A DNA stretch of 64,000 nt, taken from contig OY821741.1 in assembly GCA_963682055.1 (NCBI GenBank), positions 14,017,197 through 14,081,196 on the forward strand, read 5' to 3'. Positions 10,179 through 22,580 of this stretch are shown here, one piece after another. The position numbers and the translations under genes are program-made. Each line of letters begins with the position of its first letter. Within the stretch, counting starts at the first letter, position 1. The DNA comes from Primula veris. Taxonomy: Eukaryota > Streptophyta > Magnoliopsida > Ericales > Primulaceae. The notes beneath the pieces are model-generated. The model saw only the letters and a list, made by a program, of their open reading frames with translations. It ran no database searches and had not been told where the DNA came from.

Positions 10179-13100
10179 GGGAGCTGTTAAATTGGAGTTG
10201 AAGTGTTCGAAAAGTGTTAATGGGATTGGGATTGATCCTCAGCCCGATTGGAGTTTCGACACTCTTCTATCAGAAATTAATTCCATAGAGAAGAAGCTAT
10301 ACGAGGCCTCAGATTTTCCCCTTCATTTTACAAAAAAGAAAGTGTGGTAATGATCTATTGATCTTAATACTTTCTCTTTTGCATTTGCTGGAAACCTAAG
10401 TCTTTACCAATAAAACATGTATTTATCCAATTCCTATGGGGTCCTTTTAGTCTCCTCTGTCTTGAAAACTCGACTAAGGAAACTCACTATTGCCACCCGG
10501 GGGCGCCCTCGCTTACTCAGGACCGGAGCTCAGCAATGTGCGGTTCGCCCAAAATGCGCATATCACGTATCTTCTCCCTCGGTTTCTCCGTAATGGTCCC
10601 CCCACCAGTGCAATGACTGTATAGAGTTTTTTTTTTTGTTCTATCCTTATTAGAGGCGGTTTCTATGCTTATCATTAGTTTTTGAAAAATTCAATCACTT
10701 TGGAAATTCTATGGTAGTAAGATTTAGTGGAGAAATCTGAAAGGATATAGGGAAAAAGTTGAAGTTAAGGTTACTAATTTTATCAATAGTATTATACGTT
10801 TAATCCTTATGTTGCTGTCTGTGATTTTTTCTTCCGCTATTGGGTTGCTCCATTGCGTAAGCTCACTGAACTAATGGTTATCATTTTAAGTTATTTTGAT
10901 TTTATCTTTTACTGAATTTATTTTATTTTTTCGTATTTTATTAGTGAATTTTCCTCTACAAAACCCTATGGGAGAAAGGGGGCCTTTCGTGTCCATATTG
11001 ATGAAAAAGATTTCGAAGACGATAGTGACGACGAGGGTCATAGCGGTCAAATGCTTGTGGGAACAAGATTTAAACGCGATGAGCTTTATGACAGGTGTGA
11101 AAATTTATAACTTTTTTCTATTTTTTTTATATATATTTCATGTATTTTTATTCTATAATTAAATTACAGCTGCTATACGATTATACGAAGTAGTTGTTGT
11201 AGCCTGTTTAGGTATCCATGCTTAGATTCCTCAAATCATGAAAGGAAATAAAAATTAAGAAATTAAAAACAAAGAAATTCTTGTCAGGAAGCTGTTGCCC
11301 TTATGAATTATGATTATCAGGAGGGAAAAAAAAAAGGGAAGCTATGCTCTCATGCTACTAATGAGATATGTTCCAAAATCGGCAAATACGCTATCCTGAT
11401 TAACCCAAAATTCCAAATACGTAGAATTGGTAACACGTTTGGATAACTATGTTATAGCTAATAAACATATGTTATGGCAATTCCTTTGAGGAATTCTTAC
11501 TTGGATAAACAAGTTTGGATGAATGTGTAGCAGTGTGAAAATTTCTTAAAAACAGTTCTGAATAAAAACATTTTTTTATATGAAACATAGTAACATACAT
11601 ATATTAATATGCATGGATTATACCTCCTATTCACCTCCAATTCCTGTCTTAAAAAGAGGGGGACTTCTTTCTCCTAGCGCAATGAAAAAGCTTCGTCGTA
11701 TGTGGGTTTTTAAGCTTCTGTTCTGTCTTTTTCTGCAAATTAAAAGCAGTCCCATCTATTAATATGTATGGTCTTTGATTGTTTTTCTTTGAAACTCGGT
11801 TATTTGACTGATCCACTCACTTCTATTATGTTAGTATTGATCACTGAAAATGGGATTATGATTCTTATTTGTATTAATAATTATATTTCACATGACTCAT
11901 GACCAAGGTTATTTAAGATTTTTTGATTATATGATTTCTTTTGGGAGGTACTTCCATGTTTGGATTCGTTAATAACGCTCTATAGAAAATATATTTTTTC
12001 CGGAATTAGTTTGAAGTAGTTTGTATCTATTAATAGGTAATGCATGAGTAAATATAATACTTAGGATTTTACCTTGGGCAGAAATGGGGGAGCGGAGAGA
12101 TATGATTCAATATTCTAAATCGGTTTGGTCCGTAGCTACGCATTTGGCAACTTAGAGAGCCCCTATAGGAACACATTACACTCCTATTACAATCTCCCCA
12201 GCCATTATGGTGTTAATGTTGCAGATTGGGGGGGGATTAATTTAAAAAAAACTGATCATAGAATTTATCATTAACAGCTTTCTTTACCAAGATTGTTACT
12301 GAAATTCAAATAAACAACAAACTAATTCGACCTTTGTGGTGTGTTTGTTACTTGACGAACAATTTTGAACTCTGCATCTGATGTATGGTAATATGATATT
12401 TTTCACTTTTTTTTAGCGATAACGGGGATTTTGAAGATGAGTCCCCAAGTGAAATACATAATCAGTTAATGGAAAAAGCAGGGGTACTTGAAGGTGCTTT
12501 GTCGGAGCTAACCCGTGAGCATCAGACTAGGATTACGGTATTTATCATTACTAACTCACATTTGTTCTGTATTTTTTGCTCTAAAATATTTATCTTTTTT
12601 ATGTAGAGTTTTTTTTTTCAATAGGAGGAGATCAGGAACTATATTTCTGCATATGAGAATGATCTGATAAATGAGAAGAAGAAGCTCAATTCTGCTCTTG
12701 CTCAAGTTAAGAAAAGTGTTGATATGCGAAGGGAAATGGACAGAAAACTTGATATTCAGTATCAACGCAGGATGTGAGACCCCTTTATCTAACTTTTAGT
12801 AATCTCATTAAATATATTAATATAGAGTTTTATCAGAGTACTCGGCATATTACCCCCATGTACTTCGGTTACTAGCAATTATCCTAGATAGGCACATACT
12901 GCTATCTATTCTTTGCGGTCGACTTAACTAACTAACTTTGAAATGGTATAACTTTGTGCTCCATTTTGTATAATTCTTGTTTTTGTTCCGTGCAGTTTTT
13001 TTTTAAATTTATTCACTGCAAGTATCTTGCGGTTAACAAGTGTTATTTGATGACTGTAATTTTAAGTGAAATTGATTTAACTTACTTTTTTGGTAACTGC

Positions 13101-16100
13101 TAATTTACGTGCTTAGATAGATACTGTGAAAATACATGTCTAAAAGAAACAATCAATATGGATAATGGATCACAAAGTTACACCATTTTTAAAATTTGGT
13201 GACGGAGGTTACATGTAAAATTCAGATAGCATGTGTGGGTTAGTTGATAATTACCGAAGTAAAGGGGGGTTATTTGCAGTTATCCTTTCTATTATCATCC
13301 AAAACCTTATCGACATCTGGTTTCACCAATCATTTGGTAGTTTTTTTGCTAGAGTTGATATTTGGGAAAATGTGTTCATGTTATATATTTTATCATTCCA
13401 GTGCAGAAGCTCTTGATAATCACTTGACCGCTATTCAAAGGGACCATGAACATAAGTCCCAAATAGAAGAAAGGAAAATAAAAGATGATGCAGCAATTGA
13501 AGAGGCCAAAAGGAGAGAGAAGGCCGTTCTAGATGAGAAATTGCGGCAAGAAAAGATGAGAGCTGAAACAGAGGTGTTTTAAACTTTTTATTTTTCTTAT
13601 TTTTTTGCAGTGTCGAATGGTGCAAAAATAGAAGCATACAGTGTTTGTAGTTATAATTAGTCCTATGCAGTTGCAATGTTTGAACCAGTCATAATAAAAT
13701 AGGGCTTGTTGAACTTCGTGGTCCCTCTGTAGGCAATTCTTGTTCCATTAAAATGAAATTCCTCAAATTGTATCAGGACACTCTGGGAATAGTGTAAACC
13801 TACAGGCCTTGGTGCTGAATATTGTTATTTCTGCACCAAATCACAATATAATGTGTTGGTGCTATAATTTTTGTTTGTTAATGTTCCCTTTCTTGATTTA
13901 TCATCTGATTCGAGTTTGTTCTAGACTTGTTGACGATTTGTTCTATTGGTCCACTTGCGATAGTATTGCTACTTGTCACTTACCTATAGTTCTGCTTAAA
14001 ATTATCGTCAAATTATAAAGCAGTAACACGTTAATGAGTTAATAATAATCGTGTTTTTTTAAAAACTAAATGTGCTTTTTTTCTGACGCAGGCTAGACTT
14101 GAGGCTGAGAAAAAAATGGCTGAAAAAGCAAAAGCAGTAGCATTAGAAGCTGAGAAGAGGGCAGCAAAAGAAGCAGCCGTTAAGGTTGCTTCAGAAATGG
14201 TGGCCACATCAGCAAACCAAGCAACTGATCTGTCCAATAAATCTGTTTCTGATACTGTTCTGCAAGCAGGTAATTTTTAATAGTTTTGGGTATTGGTAGA
14301 TATCGAGTCAGTAGGATTTGTAATTGCCCCAACTATTTTTGGAGTGATAAATTAAAACTTCTCTTCGTTTGTATTTCAAAATTGCTTCATAAAAGAGAAA
14401 AAGTTTCTCCATGGATTTATAAGTACCATAATAAGGTGTTGTATTTGTATGAACTTTTAAGGGGAAAAAATGATATTTTACCAACCTATCATCTTTAAAA
14501 GAATAATACACCATACTTTTAAAGTGCACAATCTACAATGCTATCAAACTTTTATTTTACCAACCTATCAAAATTAACAATTTAGACACCAATCTATAAA
14601 GATCGAAAAAGTAATACACCATCCTACCAAAATCCACTACTATACTAAAGTTTATTTTTTAATGCTGCGGTAATAATTGTCCATTTTATGCAAATTGTCT
14701 TTAAGTACTCTAGTGTATTCGAACCATTAGTACACAAGTATGGATTTTAAGTTGGATTTTAGCTTTGCTGTATTAATTGTTCAATATTGTATAAATTGGT
14801 GTCTAAATAATGAAACTAAGTCCGGTATGCTAATTGTTAAAAGTCTAAAAAATTTGTATATGAAAGTGATAATTTCTGTTGTTTTTTTATCTGGTCTATA
14901 GAAAGCCATGTACAGCCTTACATTCCCAATATTAAAGATGCAAGACATTTCATTCTTCCGCAATGTAACTCTTTACAGATTTGACGGTTGGGGTTGTGCT
15001 TGCTTGTGTATTTGGTACTTCACATGGATTTTTTTCTTGTATTTATCTTAGTGAATTGCTAATGAAGAGCATTATTTTTAATAATTCGTACTTATTCCTA
15101 TGCGCTGCGGAAGCCGTACAAGTTTTTTTTACCCTTATCACTTCAACTCAGTATCGATTTTTATACACCAAAAGATGTTGCGGTAATCAAGTTTTTAGAA
15201 TAATGTCTGCTTATGGTCTTACATTTTGACTGGCTATCTGGTTGCAGGAGATTTAGTCAGAGGGGTAGAAAAAGCTCTGAGGATAGAAACGAAAAGACAG
15301 CAAATTTACAAGGAAATAGTTGATAAGAATGCAGCCTTAGGGATTGGTTCTACTAGTGTAAGTAACAGCACAAAGATCTTTTTTACTTTCAAATTTTAGA
15401 TGATATAGATTTTCTTGTATGAGTAATTCAGTCTGCTGTTTTTTTTTATAAGCAATTCAACCCGTTGTTAGTTATGAGGAAAACCTATGTATTTGTCGAG
15501 ATGCATTACATTGAATAATTCTTTTATAGTCTTGTGCTCCAGTGACAAGTTACTGCTATTTATATATAAAAATGGTTTACTGGACTTCGATTGTTCAGCT
15601 GAATGCTAGGATGTAGACTTGGTGATTTTTTCATTTTGAAAAACGAATTGGTGATTTTTTGGGATACGTTTCAAGCTTGTCGTTAATAAAAAATGATCTC
15701 GAGCTATTTCAATCTTGTTCCACAGATTTTTATGTTTCCTTCTTTCTGTAATTTAATAATATTAGGAATAAATCAAAAAAAAAAATGATTATTGATTCCA
15801 AACGTTTAGTTGATGATTGGATTATATTTCTTTGTCTACTCTTTTTCATGTTATTCTTCCCTGCAGAATCTGGCTACCCATGGATCGAAAATACAAAGAA
15901 TCGTCAAAACAACTAGCGCTACCAAGGAGAAAGTAAGGTGAGACTATTCCATTATGTTAATTGTGATTTTCTCTGTTGGTAATTTGCCCAAGTTGTTATG
16001 CTCCACCCTCACTGCATGATTATGTACAACGTTATGTTTTTCTCATATGAGTTAATGCTTAAATATTATATTATTTGAGAAATTCAACAAACACTTGGGA

Positions 16101-18847
16101 CAATTAAATTGAATCCCCAAATGAACAGCTGTTTTGGTCGCCAAATACTACCTTACTAATGCCAATGTTACTGTCAATTTCATCTCATTTCCTGGATCCT
16201 TATTATGAAATTAGATAGTTGTCAAAAAAAATTTATGAGTTATGTGCTTTGAGTTTTACTCATCGCAACATCATGCACTCTTTCAATTTCATTGTAGTTT
16301 GAAATACTAAATATCTAATATCTTGATACTCAAGGATGAATTTACTTTTGCAGAGAAAGTGCTAAACACTTGGCTACGATTTTCATGGATCCTTCTTGTC
16401 CCCAATCTATCAGTATCACAGCCTTTGCTGAGAAGGTAACAACTGACTACATATCTGCACTCGTGTGTTGCATATATATTGAACCTCTGAACAAGCGACA
16501 TATTGTTAAAAATAGGTTTTTTCTTCTTCATTTGTTGTTTATTAATATCTAAACCACTTTTCATTAAAGTCTTAAGCTGTTAGAGAGGAAGGGGCGTTAA
16601 TTTTATATCAACTTCAATACACAATCACCCGTGGCCTATTAGAGATCTAAACTGGTCATATTCTATATCTAGTTGGGTGGAGTTGCAATTACCGTATCAA
16701 TAAATATCATAGTAAACCAAGATATGCTGATACATTCCTTGTCTAATGTTTCAGATTGTGGCTTTATGTACGAACTACAGCTTTGCCGTTTTCCCGCAAG
16801 CCCATGTCATCGTTGTTGTTTCTTCACAGGTTTATTATACTTCTATTCATGTGATTCTATTCTTGATACTTTGGTATGCTTTGTTTGGTATCAACAATCG
16901 ACGTAGATTAATAAGTTTATTATAAGAGGTTCTTCTTGTCATTTTAAGATTGCATCAACTGAAGTTGTGACTTCTGAAACAAGCCGCTTTGTTGTATTTT
17001 TGAATGCAATTGTGAATATAATTTTGTCTTCTACTTCTGGCAAAAGATGAGACAAAATAAAATCATAGATGATTCCTTTGAAGTGTCATCTCTGGTGTAC
17101 CTGTTACTCACATTGCATTTAATTATCACAAACTTGTTTTGGTTTCTATCTCAGTGGTATAGTGTTTGCACATGACATGATTGAACTGAAACATGATATC
17201 TATTTGATACCACTTATGTTTCGGTTAACTGCAAATCAGTACTAATTGTTGTCATTGTTTCGGTCTATAACTTTACTTTTTTTTTGTACCAGATCCCATT
17301 GGTAATGGATCTTATTCTAGCCAAATTGAATGCGGTTTGCATCTACACAGTGCCAAAGTATATTCGTTACGTTAAGGTACTTTAAATGTTAATATTTTTA
17401 ATGTTAATGATTTGTCCCTATGTTATTATTTTCTTGATGTGGTTAAAATTGATCTTAAGATTGTTCTTGCTATTTTAGACAGCCTACGATTCAGTCAATA
17501 CCTATAAGAAAACCATTGGTTATATTGAAGAAGATGGAGAAATTGAGAGTGAAGAAAGCTACATTTCACGGATGACATCTTATATGAAATTATATGGAGC
17601 TCTTATCCAGGTCTGTACCCACCCTTGCTTAATATCCATCCGAAAATGTTCAAGAATCTATTATTGGTTATGCTAAAAATTTATCAGATAAGGATTGATT
17701 ACTATGGTTTCTCACGGGGGTAATCCTTAAGGAGCTCATTATTTAAACAAGCTTGGCCTAGAGTCAGTAGCCAAGCTCAGCATGGCTCTGTTACTCCCCT
17801 AGTTTCAACCATGGTTTCGTACGTTCTTTTATTTGCCTTTTCTTTTACCTTTTTCTAACTGTCAAGGGATTAATTAAGGCTTAGTATGATAATGATGACC
17901 TTTTTCTAACAAACATGAATCTCCAAAACTAATAATGCTGAGATTATCTAGAAAATTGAATCGTGATCCCTGACTTTTGACAGACTGAAATTCAAAATGT
18001 TCGGAACACACATGGTATAGAAGAAGGTTGGGCATGGCTTGCTCGGTTTCTAAATTCTCTCCCAGCGAATCGGTATACAGCTGTCGCATTGCAAGCATTT
18101 CTTGAAGTAAGTTTATTAGTGCAGTATACCCATTTACGAGTTTATTAACGTTTTGTACACAGTACATTATGATTGCGTAATCTGAATTTTGTGCATCAAG
18201 CTATGCAAAATTAATCAATTTAGTATGATGTAGTTTTGTATCCTCAACTGACACGATTGTTTAATTTTGGACCCTGAAATACCAGAACCGCGTGCTACTT
18301 ATCTAACTCATTTTTAAAGATTTAACTGTATTCGGTGTATGAAGTTGGTATTTCTAAACAGTCGTGGTCACAAATTTGACGGCAGGGTATTAAATTGAAA
18401 CATATTCACGATACAAAAAAAATATAATTTTCATAAGCTATGCCGCTGGTGTAAAAACTGAAATTATGTAATACTTGACTCTCCTGAACCTAATACAAAC
18501 TTGTAACCAGCATATACTTAATAAAAACTTTTATCCCTTTTTCTTCTTTGCATTACCAGGTGGCAGGATACTCTCTGCACAGAAGGTACAGAAACCAGTT
18601 TAAGAAGCTATTGAATATCATTCGTCACGATTTTGTAAAGGCGCTTAAAGCACGGAGAGACCATAATGAGCTAAGCATTGTCATTACAAGCATTGAGACA
18701 TACTTAGAATCGAACATGTTCCTTGTCGAGCCAGAAGGCAGAGCCTTGCAAGATGATTTGGGGTCAAATCATCTTGCACCTGATTTAGAACAATATTCTC
18801 AGCCGTACTATAATCAACAGCCAAATAGGTTTACATATCGTCGGTAG
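10179..18847 (+). CDS. GLE1: GLE1 mRNA-export factor (14 coding exons, start codon split by leader intron)
   Basis: GLE1 acts at the cytoplasmic face of the nuclear pore. Together with inositol hexakisphosphate it activates the DEAD-box ATPase that strips proteins from exported mRNA. Exons: 10179-10346, 10945-11094, 12417-12537, 12625-12773, 13402-13573, 14092-14269, 15248-15357, 15867-15937, 16354-16435, 16755-16829, 17293-17376, 17479-17610, 17984-18106, 18560-18847. All borders are GT-AG and the phases join into one 634-residue frame, close to the plant family length. The N-terminus ([20 protein letters not shown]) matches plant GLE1 starts. Residues about 150-310 are a charged Ala/Glu/Lys coiled coil, including [20 protein letters not shown]. 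Residues about 330-600 form the C-terminal GLE1 helical domain ([36 protein letters not shown]). No in-frame ATG lies between the stop at 10171-10173 and residue 57, so the start must come from an upstream exon. Confidence 0.93.
10480..10620. other. GC-rich island inside GLE1 coding intron 1
   Basis: About 140 bases containing 'cacccgggggcgccctcgct' and 'ctccctcggtttctccgtaa' sit in an otherwise AT-rich intron (10347-10944). No protein frame or RNA fold is recognised. It is probably a repeat fragment of unknown class. Confidence 0.35.
12845..13290. mobile_element. Small inverted-repeat element in a GLE1 intron
   Basis: The left end reads 'attacccccatgtacttcgg' (about 12852-12871). The right end (about 13250-13280) reverse-complements to 'ataacccccctttacttcgg'. 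The arms continue weakly for another 20-30 bases. The element fills most of the intron at 12774-13401. No clear target duplication was found. The 'acccccc..actt' end type resembles short relatives of the element at 6922-8303. Confidence 0.45.
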
Positions 18848-20051
18848 GCTATAAATATTGAATAATTAAGTTCATTGCGGTATTTTAATTTTGAGAATGT
18901 ATGTCTGATGGATTTATAACTTATAATTTAATGTATCTCAATTTGGTTAAAGGATCATCCATTTTTTATTCACAGTGATCTCGTTTGGTAGTTTCTTATA
19001 AGTAGAAAAATATACGTAGTCAATGGACGTGGAAAAGTATACTCTTAACTATGTCAATTTTGTTTGGTGATAAAGTGCACTAGCTTACTTAACTACGTCA
19101 ATGTCAATGTCAATGTCAATGTCAATGTTGTTTGGTGATAAGTGTAGTAAAAAGTATACTTATTAGATGGATGTGGAAAATTAAAGGAAAAAAACTTCCA
19201 GCGGGGAAATTTTTTCCAAAATCAATGTGTGTCAATAATCAAAGGTAACTTATGGCGAAAAAAGATTACCAAAAGTTAAATCTAACTAATAATATCAAGA
19301 AATATTGTACAAGTTAAAATTAAGTTCTTTTAAAAACAGTATATAACTTAAAAGTAATCTATAAGTTAAGGTAGAATCAACTTAAGAAACAAAGTTGTTA
19401 GACTATAACTTAAAAAGCAACTTATAAGTAAAAACTAACAAAAAAATAAGTAAGATGGGACATTTTTGCTATTAAAAAGTTCAATTAATTTTAGTGAATA
19501 TTAAATAATACGGAAAAAGTAAATTAAACAAAAATAATACTCATTATATGTTTTCCCGAAACAAAGTAGCTTAAAACTGTTTTTAAGACATTAGCTCATA
19601 ATTAAAAAAAAGTAACTTATTACACATAAGGTCTTATAAGTTGAAAATAAGTTATTTACATTTAAGTAACTGTTAGAATAATAAAAACATAAATATTTTA
19701 AGTTAAATCAACTTACCGATTGTTCTATGGTATATTAATAAGTCAAACAAAAATTACTTGTTAACCGCGTGAGTCACTATAAGGTGAAATCAACTTTATT
19801 TGGTTTTAGAAGTTAAAGCCAATAAAGAAATTATGTCAAAGCTAACTTAATATGTATATAAAAAAAAAGTAAAACTCAAATTAACTTATAATATATGGAG
19901 TATAAAATAACTTTTTTTGTTTGGGTAAGTAAGCATATAGTATAAAACTAAAAAAGGACCTAACCCAGACGACAATACAACTCAAGACGACACTGCCTGA
20001 TATAACAATACTATTCATAGTAACAAACTACTAAACTAAGACTGTCACCAT
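18848..20051. other. GLE1 3' flank and AT-rich intergenic DNA
   Basis: The first 100-150 bases after the stop are the expected GLE1 3' UTR; I see no decisive polyadenylation signal. A hexamer run (TCAATG, about five units) lies at 19097-19128. The rest is very AT-rich with several 'tgtttggt' and 'aacttataag' words of decayed small elements. No gene is visible. Confidence 0.5.
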
Positions 20052-20409
20052 TGGTGCTGGGCAAAAAACCGGAAAAACCGAACCGAACCGATAACCGAAT
20101 CGAAAAAAACCGAAAAAGACCGAAACCGAAAAAACGAAAAAAATTTGGGTCGGTTTCGGTTTTCAGTAAAACCGAACAGAAAAAGACCGAAAAACCCCGA
20201 AAAAAACCGAAAAAGACCGAAAAAGACCGAAAAATAAAAAATAAAACAAAAAAATAACCGAAAAAACCGAAACTGGATGAAAAAAACCGGTCTAGTTCGG
20301 TTCAAAAAATAAAAAGACCGAAACCGAAAAAAACCGAACCGAAAAATATGTTCGGTTTCGGTTTCCGTTTTGCCAAAAAGCAAACCGGACCGAACCGAAC
20401 CCAGCCCTA
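20052..20409. mobile_element. hAT-like MITE built of CCGAAA-type repeats
   Basis: The ends are TGGTGCTGGG on the left and the complement of TAGGGCTGGG on the right. Flanking 8-mers GTCACCAT (20044-20051) and GTCACCAC (20410-20417) differ by one base and fit an 8-bp hAT target duplication. The interior is an inverted arrangement of 'accgaa'/'ttcggt' words. Long frames across it, Phe/Arg-rich on one strand and Lys/Pro-rich on the other, are artefacts of this repeat. Confidence 0.6.
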
Positions 20410-20417
20410 GTCACCAC

Positions 20418-21620
20418 AATACTAACAAATGAATACAAAGTGTATAATATGAGAGATTTAACTCATCGATCAAAGATACAATATAGAAGCTAAACTGTAT
20501 TAAGCTAACCAAGTCTAGTAATTTGTTCACTCGATATCAGTTTACTTAAAAAATCAACTCGATGAAATTCAAACCAAGACATTTGAATTATACTTCTTCC
20601 ACATGAATCGTTATTACCATGTAACATAAGTCATGCCGCATCGTTAACTCTACACGAAAGAATACATGTGAAAAAGAATGCGACTTCACTGTAATCTTTC
20701 CACCTTGTCAAATAACCCAAATCAACCAAATTAACTAGGTCTTTCCCCTATAAAATAAATCGCATGAAACCCCAACTCTTATTAGTTTAATGAATCATAT
20801 CTAAGACCGATCTTAAAAGGATCACCGTGTAAGTTATGGTACCTAACTAATTTGTTGCTTCCAATCAAACATCAATAGCTGAAACAATCGTCAAACCGGT
20901 AATTTATACAGAAAATTAAAATACTAATCTATGCAAAGCTTTGCTAGTCTCTCGTAACAATAATGCAACTTTAAATAGGCAGTTGAAAACTAAAATAACC
21001 ACACTCACCCGAACAAACGAGGAATAGCCTGAGTAACAATGGATAAATGAGACTGCCATATCTAAACCGATATGTAGGGGGAGGAGCCACAAAATGACAG
21101 AGTCAGTACAAAGTAAATCCAAATCTGATGCGAGCAGTAAAACTGCACTACATGTAAATTAGAGAAAATTAGCCTAATTTTAGATTTACGAAGCAAATCT
21201 ATATCTGATGTGTGTAAACCCAAATTTTGGCTGACGAGTTGAGAAGAGACGACGCCAGTGGTGCAGCAGTGGTAGATGTGCGTTGGATGACGGAAGAGAA
21301 AATTGGTTTTTTAGAAGAGGAGGGTGGGCCGAGGGGAGAAAGAGAAACGGAGGAAAAGACGGATACATGTAGAAATAAGGACGGGGGAAGGGACAGGAAA
21401 CAAAGTCAAGGTTGAGAGACGACGAACGGTGGCCCATGGACAGAGGAGGGGCATAGCTCCTCCCCGCTCCAGGCTGGCGTTGGTGGTGTTTGGGTTTGTA
21501 TTACATGGAGGATCAAATTGCAAAAATACATATTAACAATTTTTCAAAATAAATACGTAAAAGTTTTCATGCACCTCCAAAGAAACCAAAAAAACATGGA
21601 AAATAAAATTATTTCCAAAC
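20418..21620. other. Intergenic DNA with an unexplained purine-rich island (21215-21500)
   Basis: 20418-21210 shows nothing recognisable. 21215-21500 is markedly more GC- and purine-rich on the plus strand (many 'gagg' and 'gaaga' words). It supports overlapping frames of 60-85 codons on both strands, none resembling a known protein. It could be an exon fragment of a lost gene or part of an old repeat; I cannot tell which. Confidence 0.35.
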
Positions 21621-21834
21621 TATTGTGTGACATATTAGCTCACATATATATGTATATACATATAGAGAGGGAATATAGAAAGAGACAACAACTGAGTCTT
21701 TATTAATCAGATTGTATCAATACAAGTAAACCCTAACCTTCTTTATATACTAGAGGTTAGGGTTATACAAGATAGAAAGCCCAACTTAGGCCCACTATGA
21801 GTAAGGCACAATACTCCAATAATATCTTACAACA
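21621..21834 (-). repeat. 3' LTR of the 21.6-28.1 kb Copia element
   Basis: It begins TATTGTGTGACATATTAGC (first dinucleotide apparently mutated from TG) and ends TCTTACAACA. It aligns with 27950 onward over about 190 bases with scattered differences. Confidence 0.75.
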
Positions 21835-22027
21835 CTCCCCCTTTGGACGTCTTGAATTCTTCGTCTTCATGCAATCGATCTGAATCGAGTTTATTCGCAG
21901 TGCTAAACACATAAAAACCTTAGGGACGAAAAACCCAGTGTGGGACAAAATCGGTACCTAGGAGAAACTGTGTAGCCGAATGATATAGGCCAAAATTCCA
22001 TGTAATTAACTAACCACAAAACAATGT

Positions 22028-22342
22028 GTCTCATCAAAACCTTGCCGGAGCAAACCCTATGGGAAAATCTCTGATCGAAGGAAAAAGAGTGCAACAGTGG
22101 TAGTAGTAGGGGATCAACCACAAAACAGGTGCTTCATCAAAACCTTTCTAGAGTAAACCCAGTGGGAAAAACCTCTAGTCGAAGGACAAAAGAGTACACA
22201 TTGGTAAGAAGTATACAACAGGATACTCTCCTTAATTTCGGCAATCTTAAGTGAGATATGATGGGAACGTGTCTCGCTAAAAACCTTGCCAAGGAAAACC
22301 CAGTGGGAAAAAAAACCTTGGTCTAAGGACAAAAAGAGTACA
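22028..22342 (-). repeat. Three tandem copies of a Copia 3'-region motif
   Basis: Copies lie at 22028-22095, 22131-22200 and 22271-22342. Each reads 'aaacctt...aaaccc(a/t)gtgggaaaa..cct...tc(g/t)aaggac/aaaaagagt'. This motif commonly sits just before the 3' LTR of plant Copia elements, which agrees with the minus-strand orientation. Confidence 0.6.
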
Positions 22343-22349
22343 CGGGTAT

Positions 22350-22580
22350 GCGACTGGATGCTCCCCCTCACTTGCACACGACAGGGTGCGAATTTCGACT
22401 AAATAGTAATTAGTGCAATAAGCATTCACCTGGATGCTCCCCCTCACTTGCACACGACTGGGTGCAAAGATTTCATATTCCAAGAAAGAGTACGAGCATT
22501 CGACTGGATGCCTCATTTACTCGCACACGACTGTATGCAAGAAAATATAACGTGGAATAAAACGAGCATTCGACAGGATA
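22350..22580. repeat. Imperfect tandem repeat, 'ctggatgctccccctcactt...gcacacgac'
   Basis: Units start near 22352, 22429 and 22501, with a fragment at 22570; the period is about 70-75 bases. It lies inside the Copia element next to the previous repeat array. Confidence 0.6.

Noticed and set aside
13244..13582. A separate small gene of 112 codons
   Set aside because: Its second half is GLE1 exon 13402-13573. The first half is the inverted-repeat element and the splice acceptor read through in frame.
20045..20383. Phe/Arg-rich 112-codon frame and its Lys/Pro-rich complement
   Set aside because: Both are translations of the simple CCGAAA repeat inside the small hAT-like element.
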